Source: Haliscomenobacter sp. (GTDB lineage Bacteria; Bacteroidota; Bacteroidia; Chitinophagales; Saprospiraceae). Taken from it: a stretch of 22,421 nucleotides of DNA. The position numbers and the translations under genes are program-made. The notes under the pieces are model-generated. The model searched no databases. It was not told the origin of the DNA and was given only the letters and a program-made list of their open reading frames with translations. Shown here piece after piece: positions 9,535-16,840 of the stretch (within the stretch, counting starts at the first letter, position 1; each line of letters starts with the position of its first letter). The stretch spans positions 1 through 22,421 of the forward strand of contig JADJPL010000015.1 in the NCBI GenBank assembly GCA_016713275.1, given 5' to 3'.

Positions 9535-10239
9535 TCAAGCATTCTGGCGGATGAGTTCCTTGGACTTGGATTCCTGCATTTCGTGGTAAATCTCAACCGT
9601 CAAACCGGTAAAGCCGGGCCGGACGGTGCGCTGACATGTTCCTGGATACCACTGCTTTGAGGACCCCATTTTTAGAATGCGGGAACGAAAATTCCGTTTG
9701 TTCAACGCCTGCCGGACGCCGAGAATGGCTTCGTATAATTCCTGAAGCTGGGTAAGCGCAAATTCCTCATGGGCACAATTCAAACCCTGATAGGTTGGTA
9801 TCTGATCTTGGCTCTCAGTCGTTCAGAGTAGCTTCCAAAATTAGCTGGCGATCAAAGGCCAGCAGGGGAAGCCGGTCTACCGGGAACCACCGCGCATGTT
9901 TGGCGTCCCGTTCCTGCATGGACAGGGTGCTCTCCAAGGTCCACCAGGGCGTAGTAGGAACAGTAATTACCCGGCCTCTGGGGTCGCGGTTGGGCAATCC
10001 GAAGGTGTAGAGTTGTTCGACGAAGATGTTTTGCACCCCGGTTTCTTCTTTCAACTCGCGCAAAGCGGCTGTTTCCAACGGTTTGTTTCTTCGACAAATC
10101 CGCCGGGAAGCGCCCAGCGTCCGGCATAGGGCCTGTTTAGTCGCTCGATCAAGAGCACTTTGAGTTGTTTCCACTGCGTAGCTAAAACAACGCAGTCTAC
10201 GGTAACTGCTGGACGGGTGTATTCAGAAGGAAATGACAT
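9535..10239 (-). CDS. Nudix-domain winged-helix regulator (NrtR/AraR-like), frameshifted
   Basis: A fused Nudix plus winged-helix protein, the layout of transcription factors such as NrtR (NAD metabolism) and AraR of Bacteroides. The ATG at 10239 gives MSFPSEYTRPAVTVDCVVLA, then LKVLLIERLNRPYAGRWALP and GGFVEE. A one-base shift leads into PLETAALRELKEETGVQ. Repaired, the Nudix box G-x5-E-x7-REUxEE is complete, so hydrolysis is possible. IFVEQLYTFGLPNRDPRGRV and ITV follow, then AFDRQLILEATLND. The C-terminal half reads EEFALTQLQELYEAILG, ALNKRNFRSRILKMG, RPARLYRF and EIYHEMQ. This is the wHTH typical of the family, with 'LDKRNFRRKIL' as recognition region. Stop TGA 9535-9537. The effector and target are unknown. 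It probably shares a transcript with purE. Confidence 0.85.
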
Positions 10240-10461
10240 AGCATAGAATAATTTACAAAGGACCAACTGTTGATTTATACTGGGGCTGTTCCCAAAAGAC
10301 CGTTCTTTGTTCCCTGACCTGAAAGGGTATTTTTTGGCGGGCATGAGCTAAACAAATTTTTCAGACCGGCTCCGGTATAGTTTAAATAACAAACTAAGCT
10401 AAGTGTTTTAAAGGCAACCAACTTTTCCCCTATTTGAGTTTTTGAGGGCATATCTTTATTC
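10240..10461. other. Divergent intergenic region, no gene seen
   Basis: 222 bp between the divergent NrtR-like and exported-protein starts. It is AT-rich near 10370-10400. TATCTTTA at 10450-10457 resembles the Bacteroidota -7 box but sits only a few bases before the plus-strand ATG. I see no coding or RNA gene here. Confidence 0.4.
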
Positions 10462-11019
10462 ATGCTGAACTACAAGCGGGTTTTATTTCTTGGGTTTTTT
10501 GTAGCCGGTTTTTTTGCCTGCCCAGGAATCTGTTCCAAGTGCCTGGCTGAAGCAATCGTCCGGTTGGAGCGAGTTCTCTCTGTTGAGGGCGGATTTAAAG
10601 CGCTTTCCCGCAGGGCTTAGGAACGTGCCGACACCATTCCGACCGCCCTGGGCAATCTGGTATACCATACCTTCCATTGCAAAGAAAGCGCCGATATGGT
10701 TTATATGGTTAGCTATTGCGACTATCCGGAATACACGATTCACGAAGACTCCGTGGAGATGCTCAAGGAATTTTTTCAAGCCACCATGGAGCAGGCAGCC
10801 TTTAGCGTGGGAGGGGAAATCGTGTATCAGGAAGACCGCGACGTGCTGGGCTATCCGGGAAAAGTATGGAGGATCAATAGCCCCAAGTCCAAATCGGTTA
10901 TTCGCACCCGGGCTTTTGTTGCCGGCAGCCGGTATTTTGCCGTCCAAACGGTGATGATGAAAGGAGAAAGCCTGAACCCTTCCAGCGAACGCTTTCTGGA
11001 TTCCTTCCGTCTGTTGTAA
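10462..11019 (+). CDS. Small exported protein of unknown function, frameshifted near N-terminus
   Basis: I do not recognise a named family, although the C-terminal half resembles unnamed ~190-residue proteins of Bacteroidota (from memory, unchecked). The ATG at 10462 gives MLNYKRVLFLGFFVAGFF, a signal peptide. A frame change then yields LPAQESVPSAWLKQSS and WSEFSLLRADLKRFPAGLRN. A second change near 10620-10690 leads into a clean 108-residue end (10696-11019). That end holds MVYMVSYCDYPEYTIHEDSV, EMLKEFFQATMEQAAFSVGG, EIVYQEDRDVLGYPGKVWRI and SERFLDSFRLL before TAA. The soluble part is rich in aromatic and acidic residues and has one cysteine, with no membrane helix after the signal. It lies 112 bp upstream of coaD with a promoter between them, so co-transcription is doubtful. 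Confidence 0.75.
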
Positions 11020-11099
11020 ATGGAGGCTTGCCGAGCGCCAACCCGGCAGAAAATGGAAGAATCCTGTCCCTGCATAGCATGTCCTTGCTCCAGACTTTT

Positions 11100-11107
11100 T
11101 ATCTTTG
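11100..11107 (+). promoter_or_regulatory. Bacteroidota -7 box (TATCTTTG) upstream of coaD
   Basis: TATCTTTG matches the TAnnTTTG -7 consensus exactly and ends 24 bp before the coaD ATG. A TTG at 11085-11087 is too close for the usual -33 spacing, so the upstream element is not convincing. Confidence 0.45.
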
Positions 11108-11131
11108 CGCCTTAACCCAAATTCAGGGCTA

Positions 11132-11594
11132 ATGACGAAAATTGCCGTCTTTCCCGGCTCCTTTGACCCAATCACCGTCGGCCACGTCGACCTGGTGGAA
11201 CGCGCTCCCTCTTGACAAGGTGGTCATCGCTGCGGGGTTGAACAGCCAGAAACAATCGCTCTATAGTCTGGAACAACGGCTCGACTGGCTTGCTCAGGTG
11301 TTCGCCAACGAGCCTAAAGTGGAGACTGGCTATTTTCAAAACCTGACCGCCCATTATTGCCAAACGATTGGCGCAAAATACCTGCTGCGTGGATTGAGAA
11401 ACGCATCGGATTTTGACTACGAAAAACAATCTCCCAGTTGAATAACATCATTGGGAGCGGCTTAAACCATTTTCTAATTAGTCAGCCGGGGTATTCGCAT
11501 ATCAGTTCGACCATTGTCCGCGAAATCATTAAAGGAGGAGGAGGCAAGCCCTTTTCTGCCTCCCCAGGTGCGGATCAAGCCGATGGAGTTTTAA
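11132..11594 (+). CDS. coaD: Pantetheine-phosphate adenylyltransferase
   Basis: Catalyses ATP plus 4'-phosphopantetheine to dephospho-CoA, the fourth step of CoA synthesis, in the cytoplasm. The ATG at 11132 gives MTKIAVFPGSFDPITVGHVD, followed by LVERA. FDPITVGH is the nucleotidyltransferase (T/H)xGH motif. One indel follows near 11205-11215, then DKVVIAAGLNSQKQSLYSLE, QRLDWLAQVFANEPKVETGY and GAKYLLRGLRNASDFDYE (the RGLRN substrate loop). Another shift at about 11430 leads to QLNNIIGSGLN, and ISSTIVREIIKGGG is the C-terminal ISST/SR-type signature. The end is KPMEF with TAA 11592-11594. About 154 codons, the usual length. Transcribed alone or with pruA, whose start is about 106 bp downstream. 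Confidence 0.93.
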
Positions 11595-11700
11595 GCGAGA
11601 AAAACGCCATTTTTTGTATAGAAAGATCATTCGTAAGGTCCTTGCCAAAGCGTATCTTCCAGGTGGTAATTTAATTTAACTCAAATAAAACCAGGTTCCA

Positions 11701-13325
11701 ATGTCAAATGCTTTTTTCAACTTCCCGCAATAAAAAACGAGCCGGTGCTGCAATATGCCCCGGGCTCCCGGAGCGCGCCACGCTGAAAGCCACGCTGCGC
11801 GAGTTAAAATCAAGCAGCTGGACATACCCATGTTTATCGGCGATAAGCGGATCTTCGAGGGGAACGCGTAGCGATCAGACCTCCGCATGAACTCAGCCAT
11901 ATCCTCGGGTATCATACCAGGGCGACGGCGGAGCATGTTCAAATGGCTATCGACGCCGCGTTAAAAGCCAAACCGGCCTGGGAAACATGCCCGCAAGACC
12001 GAGCCGCTATTTTTCTGAAAGCGGCCGATTTTGCTTGGCGGCCCTTACCGCGCCAAAATGAATGCAGCCACTATGCTGTGCCAGTCTAAAAACGTATTCC
12101 AGGCAGAGATCGACTGCGTGGCGGAGTTGTGCGATTTTACCGGTTCAATGCCCTGTTCATGACCGAAAGTTACCAACAACAGCCGCTTAGCGCCGCCTTG
12201 ACCTGGAACCGGATGGAATACCGGCCGCTGGAAGGATTTATCTTTGCCTTGACGCCGTTTAATTTTACCTCATTGCAGGCAACCTGCCTGCCGCCCCAAC
12301 GCGATCGTGGGCAACACCGTGGTTTGGAAACCTGCCGAAAACCAGATCTATTCGGCTGCCGTGATTATGGAAGTGCTTCTGGAAGCCGGCTTGCCTGAAG
12401 GCGTGATTAATTTGTTTACGTAAGCGGCCCGCTGGCCGGACAGGTCATCTTCGAACATCCGGATTTCGCGGGGTTGCATTTACTGGCAGTACGGGCACGT
12501 TCCAGCATTTGTACAGTACCATCGCCAAAACCTGCCCAAGTACAAAGGGTATCCCCGGATTGTAGGGGAAACCGGCGGGAAGGATTTTGCAATCGCCCAC
12601 CCAAGCGCCGACGTTCAGGCCCCGGTTACGGGCCCTGGCTCGGGCGCGTTCGAATACCAGGGGCAAAAATGTTCTGCGGCAAGCCGGGGCGTATATTCCC
12701 AGTAGCCTTTGGCCTCAGGTAAAACAGACCTGGCTGCCCACCTTGAGTACCTTCAAGGTCGGTTCGCCGGAGGATTTCAGGAATTTTTTCAATGCCGTCA
12801 TCGATGAAAAGGCGTTTGATAAAATCACCTCTTATATCGCTGCAGCGAAAGAGGACAAAGAAGTGGAGATTATCTCCGGTGGGAAGTATGATAAAACCCA
12901 CGGGTATTTTATCGACCCAACCGTGATCCTGACCACTAACCCCAAGCACGTTCTCATGGAAGAAGAGCTTTTCGGACCGGTCCTGACCGTTTATGTCTTA
13001 CGAGGACGAACACTATCAGGAAACGTTGAACCTGTTGAACGAAACCTCTCCTTTTGGCCTCACCGGCGCGGTTTTTGCTAAAGACCGGAAAGCAATCATC
13101 GAAGCTGAACAAACCTTTGAGGCACGCTGCGGGTAACTTCTTTATATTAACGACAAACCGACCGGCGCGGTGGTAGGCCAACAGCCGTTTGAGGCGCTCG
13201 CGCTTCCGGCACCAACGATAAGGCAGGCTCGGTTTGGAATATCCTGCGGTGGGTTCCCCGCGGTCGATTAAGAGAACTTCAATCCGCCAACCGATTACCG
13301 GCACCCGTTTATGGCGGAAGAATAA
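11701..13325 (+). CDS. pruA: 1-pyrroline-5-carboxylate dehydrogenase (L-glutamate gamma-semialdehyde dehydrogenase), frameshifted
   Basis: NAD-dependent oxidation of glutamate semialdehyde to glutamate, the second step of proline breakdown. The ATG at 11701 gives MSNAFFNFP, then AVLQYAPGSPERATLKATLR. ELSHILGYH, AAIFLKAADL, TMLCQSKNVFQAEID, RFNALFMTESYQQQPLS and EYRPLEGFIFALTPFNFTSL (about 12210-12273) follow in family order. GETGGKDFAIAHPSA holds the general-base Glu (about 12570). One frame near 12645-12690 reads AFEYQGQKCSAASR, with the catalytic Cys codon at 12670-12672. The C-terminal half contains AYIPSSLWP, FDKITSYIAAAKEDKEVEII, SGGKYDKTHGYFIDPTVILT and EEELFGPVLTVYV. NDKPTGAVVGQQPF, GTNDKAGS and PFMAEE follow before TAA 13323-13325. 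The span is about 541 codons, as expected. At least eight indels. No proline dehydrogenase gene is adjacent. Confidence 0.95.
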
Positions 13326-13330
13326 ATTTA

Positions 13331-13380
13331 GGCGTAAGGCTTAGGGCGCAAGGCATGCCTTGCGCCCTAAGCCTTACGCC
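13331..13380. terminator. Perfect 50-bp palindrome at convergent pruA/Nudix junction
   Basis: All 50 bases equal their own reverse complement (25-bp arms, no loop). It sits 5 bp after the pruA stop and 1 bp before the stop of the minus-strand Nudix gene, with a T-run (CTTTTT) on the plus-strand 3' side. Each arm holds two near copies of a decamer, GGCGTAAGGC (13331-13340) and GGCGCAAGGC (13345-13354). Its placement suggests a two-way terminator; the repeat structure also suggests a dispersed palindromic element. Confidence 0.8.
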
Positions 13381-13381
13381 T

Positions 13382-13921
13382 CTACTTTTTATCTGCCATC
13401 ATCAGCCCCATAATGGAGAGCGAATCGGTTATTTCGCCTGAATACACCATTTGAAGCGCTTCCTTCAGGGGAAGTTTCCTCAGCTGTAGTTCTTCGGTTT
13501 CCTCCGGTTCGGGAGGGCCCTCGGTGAGGTTTTGCGCCAGGTAGATTACCCCCAGTTCATCGGTTACGGAATTCGAGATGGCGGTATCCAATAGCTTCGT
13601 CCATTGGGAGGCAACAAGGCCGGTTTCCTCCTCAATTCTCGTTGGGCTGCTTCGAGGGGATCGGCGCCGGCAGGCAACCTCCTTCGGGGATTTCCAGCCA
13701 GCGGTTCAATGCATACCGGTATTGCCCCACCAGCCAGGTGTTGCCATTTTCGTCAATGGGAACGATTCCTACAGCGAGGTTCTTGAAGTGAACCACCCCG
13801 TAAATCCCGGGCGGCCCATCGGGTTAAGCACCTCCCGGTGCGTGATGCGTATCCAGGGTTTTCGGGAGACTTCCGCGACGGAAAGCGTAGTCCAGGGATT
13901 TTTGTCTGTTGTTGAATCCAA
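13382..13921 (-). CDS. Nudix hydrolase, ADP-ribose pyrophosphatase type, frameshifted
   Basis: A cytoplasmic Nudix hydrolase of about 180 residues, most like ADP-ribose/GDP-mannose pyrophosphatases. The reading begins LDSTTDKNPWTTLSVAEVSR at a TTG (13919-13921), probably a damaged ATG. It continues with KPWIRITHREVLNPMGRPG, VVHFKNLAVGIVPIDENGNT and WLVGQYRYALNRWLEIPEGG. The Nudix box follows (about 13610-13690): GADPLEAAQREL, then REETG after a one-base shift. The last 69 residues (13382-13591) are uninterrupted and read DTAISNSVTDELGVIYLAQN, EETEELQLRKLPLKEALQM and EITDSLSIMGLMMADKK. This is the dimer-type C-terminal region of the NudF group. The IS3-type element lies about 70 bp upstream of its start and may have displaced or supplied its promoter. 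The substrate cannot be settled from sequence. Confidence 0.87.
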
Positions 13922-13984
13922 TAGCGACCTATTTAAAAAAGGTATTCACCTAACACACTGCACTCTCATGGAATACGTTGACAA

Positions 13985-14003
13985 CAAAAATGTTGATAAC
14001 TTT
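13985..14003. repeat. IS left terminal inverted repeat
   Basis: CAAAAATGTTGATAACTTT; pairs with 15478-15496 with two mismatches. The bases from TG at 13991 contain TTATCAACA on the minus strand, one mismatch from the DnaA box TTATCCACA. Confidence 0.7.
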
Positions 14004-14020
14004 CCCAAAAGTGCGAAAAA

Positions 14021-14377
14021 ATGACGGTAGAAGAAAGGCGTCGACGGCGTTTTAGCGAATCGTTCCGCAAGGAGCAGGTCAGGCTGATAGAAAGCGGGCA
14101 ACGTAAACTTAGCGAAGTGAGCCAGCTTTTTGAGGTCAAGCCGGAATCGGTCAAGAAGTGGATCGCTAGATATGGTACTAAGGAGTTGCCGGGTCAGGTG
14201 ATCATTCAAACGCAAGCGGAAGTCAACCGGATCAAGGAGTTGGAAAAGCAGGCTACTCACTATAAGGAGGTGATTGGCGAACAACAGTTGGAATTATTGT
14301 ACCTACGGGAATGTCTGGCGCTGGCCCAGGAGCGGTTGGGTGAAGATTTTGAAAAAAAAATCAAACGCAGGTGGTGA
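14021..14377 (+). CDS. IS3-family OrfA, helix-turn-helix protein
   Basis: 118 residues, intact. It begins MTVEERRRRRFSESFRKEQV. An N-terminal helix-turn-helix (RLIESGQRKLSEVSQLFEVK, then PESVKKWIARYG, about residues 21-52) resembles the terminal-repeat-binding domain of IS3/IS150 OrfA proteins. A heptad-rich coiled coil follows (VNRIKELEKQATHYKEVIGE, about 66-105), matching the leucine zipper through which OrfA and OrfAB multimerise. The frame stops at TGA 14375-14377, overlapping OrfB. The start ATG is 17 bp inside the left repeat, with little room for a leader, so the left end probably carries the promoter. It acts with OrfB, as a frameshift fusion, in transposition. Confidence 0.9.
   Translation: MTVEERRRRRFSESFRKEQVRLIESGQRKLSEVSQLFEVKPESVKKWIARYGTKELPGQVIIQTQAEVNRIKELEKQATHYKEVIGEQQLELLYLRECLALAQERLGEDFEKKIKRRW
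14352..14360 (+). promoter_or_regulatory. Probable -1 ribosomal frameshift site (A9)
   Basis: Nine A's, with OrfA codons AAA AAA at 14354-14359. A -1 slip gives NQTQVVRRLWVQ and enters the OrfB frame without a stop. This is the A_AAA_AAx slippery type usual in IS3 elements. Confidence 0.7.
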
Positions 14378-15300
14378 GGCGGCTGTGGGTTCAACGTCAG
14401 GGGCTGGGCTTGGTCATGGAAGATTTGTATTGTTACCTGGGCATTACCCGGCAGGGGTATACCCAAAGGCTGAAGAGCTGGCAAGCTGAAGTGACCCTGA
14501 TGAAGTCGGTGGAAAGCCAAGTGCTGGACTACCGTAAGCATAAGGAGCGGCGGGCAGGCTCCCGATCCTTGTATTACAACCTGGATATAAAAGGTCAATT
14601 TGGCTTGGGGGTGACGAAGTTTGAGCAGTTGATGTCGCAGTATGGGTTGACCTTGTTACCCTTGCGTGTCCGGGTAGTGACTACCAAGTCGGTATGCCAG
14701 AGCTGGAATTACGACAATTTGCTCAATGGCTTGACGATCAATGGGATCAATCAGGTAGTAGTCGGGGATTTAACATATGTGTACATTGGCCGGCTACTAT
14801 TTTATTTATTTTGTCTGACAGACGTTTACAGCGCCCGGCTGGTAGGCCTATGGGGCAGTGACCGGATGCGGGCAGAAGATGCCAAACAAGCGCTTGACCA
14901 CTGGATCCGGCACAGAGGCAAGGGCCAGCTTAAGCACTGTATCCACCATACCGATGGAGGAAGTCAATACTTTTCCGAACGATACCTCAGGCAGTTGAAC
15001 GCGCAGGACATACAAATCAGCGTGGCGCAAAATTGCTTGCAAAACGGGTTTGCCGAACAAAGAAACGGACTGATCAAGCACCATTTGATTCCCTGCAGGC
15101 AGATGCAGGAGTTACAAGCATTTCAGCAGCAGTTACTTGAAATGGATTACTTTTACAACTACCAGCGAAAACAGCAGGGGCTGGGTTGGCGAACTCCAGT
15201 AGAGTATGAACAATACATTGCAGATCTGGAGCCAGACAAGCGGCCTGTAAAGACGTTACATGATTTTAGACAGACCGCTAAAAGCAACATGGGTTTTTAG
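14371..15300 (+). CDS. IS3-family OrfB, DDE transposase (rve core)
   Basis: 309 residues from GTG 14371, intact, more likely made as an OrfA-OrfB fusion by -1 frameshifting at 14352-14360. The RNase H-like integrase core shows the first Asp in VVVGDLTYVYIG, the second in HHTDGGSQYFSERY and the Glu in NGFAEQRNGLIKHHL. The second Asp and the Glu are separated by 33 residues, two fewer than the 35 typical of IS3 (DD35E), because the loop SVAQNCLQNGFAE is short. The rest is normal: the conserved YNYQRKQQGLGWRTPVEYEQ near the C-terminus is the 'N..R.H..L...TP..Y' signature. Stop TAG 15298-15300. It cuts and joins the element's ends, probably through a circular intermediate as in IS3 relatives. Confidence 0.92.
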   Translation: MVRRLWVQRQGLGLVMEDLYCYLGITRQGYTQRLKSWQAEVTLMKSVESQVLDYRKHKERRAGSRSLYYNLDIKGQFGLGVTKFEQLMSQYGLTLLPLRVRVVTTKSVCQSWNYDNLLNGLTINGINQVVVGDLTYVYIGRLLFYLFCLTDVYSARLVGLWGSDRMRAEDAKQALDHWIRHRGKGQLKHCIHHTDGGSQYFSERYLRQLNAQDIQISVAQNCLQNGFAEQRNGLIKHHLIPCRQMQELQAFQQQLLEMDYFYNYQRKQQGLGWRTPVEYEQYIADLEPDKRPVKTLHDFRQTAKSNMGF

Positions 15301-15330
15301 AGGCATGTCCCGACCAAAAGTTGAAAAGAA

Positions 15331-15381
15331 GGGGACCCCTAAAAAAAGTTTTAGGAGCCCCAAAGGCTAGACTTTTTAGCC
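15331..15381 (+). terminator. Imperfect hairpins after the IS transposase
   Basis: GGGGACCCCTAAAA (15331-15344) pairs imperfectly with TTTTAGGAGCCCC (15349-15361). A second small hairpin follows, GGCTA/TAGCC (15365-15381), with TTTTT in its loop. Still inside the IS, it could stop read-through into or out of the element. No strong U-tract follows. Confidence 0.35.
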
Positions 15382-15477
15382 GGCCAGGACTATTCCTTGA
15401 TGGGTTGCTCCCCAGCAGCGCCCATCTCCGCTTCATCCTGGATAATAAAGTTAAGTCCTACTATTTTGATAACACAA

Positions 15478-15496
15478 AAAGTTATCCACATCTTTG
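15478..15496. repeat. IS right terminal inverted repeat with perfect DnaA box
   Basis: AAAGTTATCCACATCTTTG is the inverse of 13985-14003 with two mismatches. It contains TTATCCACA (15482-15490), identical to the strong DnaA box, ending exactly at the likely CA terminus. Confidence 0.7.
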
Positions 15497-15540
15497 GGGT
15501 TTTAGGTAGGGAACCTGTCAAGCTATTTCATGAGGGGTCA

Positions 15541-15578
15541 CTAACCACCAACCACTAACCACCAACCACTAACCACCA
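15541..15578. repeat. 14-bp tandem repeat at 3' end of the kinase gene
   Basis: CTAACCACCAACCA occurs at 15541-15554 and 15555-15568, with a third partial copy (10 bases) at 15569-15578. It directly abuts the kdgK stop (15579-15581). It lacks pairing potential (A/C only on this strand), so it is not a hairpin terminator. The 50 bp between it and the IS end holds nothing recognisable. Confidence 0.8.
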
Positions 15579-16589
15579 CTAAACCTCCAGTCTCCCGCTG
15601 ATATCCCCAGCCAAAATTTTTTCAACTTCCCCCAGGCTGGCCAAATTGGCGTCACCGGGAATGGTGTGCTTGTAACAGGATGCAGCCACTGCGAAATTGA
15701 GCGCCTTTTGCCTGTCTGTTTTGAAATGAAGCAGCCCGTAGATGAGTCCGCCCATAAAGCTATCGCCTCCCCCGATACGGTCCACGATATGGGTGATTTG
15801 GTAGGTTTGGGATTGATAAAGCTGCTGGCCGTCGAACAGCAATCCGGAGTAACTGTTGTGCGACGCGCTGATCGACCCCCTCAGGGAAGTGGCTAGCATC
15901 CGGCATTGCGGGAATAGTTCGGTAAATAGGGGCGACGGTTCGGTACCGCTCGGCAGGAGGGCGGAAGGGTTGCCGGCCAGTCCAAATGCGTTTCGGCGTC
16001 CTCAAGGGAACACAATGCAACGTGGGACCCACGGAGGAGCGGGGTCATGACTTCGGCAAAGCGCTTGCCATAGTTCCAGAGATTTTTGCGGTAATTGAGG
16101 TCAACCGATACCGTAAGCCCCGTTTGGTTGGCCGTGTCGATGGCCTCGCGGCAAGTAGCTGCTGTGCCTTCCGACAAAGCGGGCGTAATGCCGGTCCAGT
16201 GAAACCAATCGGCACCCTGGAATACCTCCTTCCAGTTGATCATGCCCGGTTTCAAGGTGGCTATCCGGAATGCGCGCGGTCGTAGACGACCTTGCTTCCC
16301 CTGTTTACGGCGCCCGTTTCCAGAAAGTAAATGCCTAAACGATCCCCTTGCCGTAAATGTGCTGGATGCCGACCCTTCGTTTTTTCAATTCCGCAACAGC
16401 GGCATCCCCAGATCATCGGCAGGGGACGCGGAAACGAATTCGACAGGCATGCCCAGGTAGCGAGGGAAACGGCAATATTACTTTCTCCGCCGCCGAAATT
16501 GATTTCGAGGAAGCGGTTTCCGAAAAACCTCCGGTTGCCGGGAGGACTTAGCCGAGCATGATTTCGCCGAAGGTGACTACCTTTTGCAT
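15579..16589 (-). CDS. kdgK: PfkB-family sugar kinase, 2-keto-3-deoxygluconate kinase type, frameshifted
   Basis: Phosphorylates 2-dehydro-3-deoxygluconate (or a related sugar) with ATP, feeding the Entner-Doudoroff or uronate pathway. The ATG at 16589 gives MQKVVTFGEIMLG. After one shift come NRFLEINFGGGESNIAVSLA, the substrate-side GGxxxNxA motif, then QGDRLGIYFLETGAVNRGSK and VVYDRAHSG. A long clean segment (15893-16255) follows: GADWFHWTGITPALSEGTAA, TVSVDLNYRKNLW and ALCSLEDAETHL. The C-terminal part (15579-15899) holds DRIGGGDSFMGGLIYGLLH, the PfkB signature in which GGGDSF replaces the commoner GAGDxF and the Asp is the catalytic base. The end is KILAGDISGRLEV, TAG 15579-15581. About 337 codons, family length. 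The VDLNYRKNLW loop and DRIGGGDSFMGGLIYGL fit KdgK better than fructokinase. No aldolase (eda) gene is adjacent. Confidence 0.88.
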
Positions 16590-16613
16590 AGGGAATTCGT
16601 TCTGTTCGTCAGC

Positions 16614-16707
16614 CCATACTACTGGACATTTTCATTTTCCTGGCAGCCCAGACCTTCCAGGTTTGCGAAACCTAGAAGGTCTCGATCTAAAATGTCCAGT
16701 AGTATGG
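16614..16707. repeat. Nested palindrome (MITE-like) upstream of kdgK
   Basis: The outer arms are a perfect 19-bp inverted repeat (16614-16632 and 16689-16707, CCATACTACTGGACATTTT). Inside is a second hairpin, 16650-16664 and 16668-16682 (AGACCTTCCAGGTTT / AAACCTAGAAGGTCT), with a GCG loop. Its single mismatch becomes a G-U pair in minus-strand RNA. The whole unit is 94 bp with no ORF and starts 24 bp upstream of the kdgK ATG, so it would lie in or next to that leader. It could be a miniature element, a cis-regulatory RNA or a terminator for upstream transcription. Confidence 0.75.
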
Positions 16708-16814
16708 TCAAGCCTAATTCAGGGGGAAGTTCCAAAAAAGGATTACGATCCAATGATTCCCCCGGTTTTTATAGACCTTTGGGCCAGGTCCTCTGTCGTC
16801 CATTAAAATTCGTT

Positions 16815-16821
16815 TATCTTG
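16815..16821 (+). promoter_or_regulatory. Possible -7 element of the SecA-like gene
   Basis: TATCTTG, one T short of the TAnnTTTG consensus, lies 19 bp before the ATG at 16841. Given the indel rate, the original may have been TATCTTTG. Confidence 0.3.
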
Positions 16822-16840
16822 CTTAAAATACCTGCACGCC

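Larger units (their letters stand above)
13991..15490 (+). mobile_element. IS3-family insertion sequence, about 1.5 kb, apparently intact
   Basis: Two overlapping ORFs (14021-14377 and 14371-15300) lie between imperfect terminal inverted repeats: left 13985-14003 and right 15478-15496, 17 of 19 bases identical. If the ends are TG...CA the element is exactly 1,500 bp. A run of nine A's at the ORF overlap suggests the usual -1 programmed frameshift. I find no convincing target duplication beside either boundary, so the ends may be off by some bases. It is the only multi-gene unit in the window with no spurious frame breaks. Confidence 0.85.

Noticed and set aside
10483..11175. A 230-codon minus-strand open frame
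   Set aside because: It is the antisense shadow of the exported protein and the coaD start. Those plus-strand readings carry a signal peptide and the FDPITVGH motif, while this one has no recognisable motif.
13331..13380. Attachment site or tRNA-like structure
   Set aside because: No integrase gene, no tRNA features and no loop; a palindromic terminator or repeat fits better.
13985..15496. Target-site duplication flanking the IS
   Set aside because: The bases outside either candidate boundary (AAAAA or GACAA on the left, TCTTT or GGGTT on the right) do not match, so no duplication is claimed.
15541..15578. CRISPR-like repeats
   Set aside because: The units are 14 bp, directly adjacent, with no spacers, and no cas genes are nearby; this is a simple tandem repeat.
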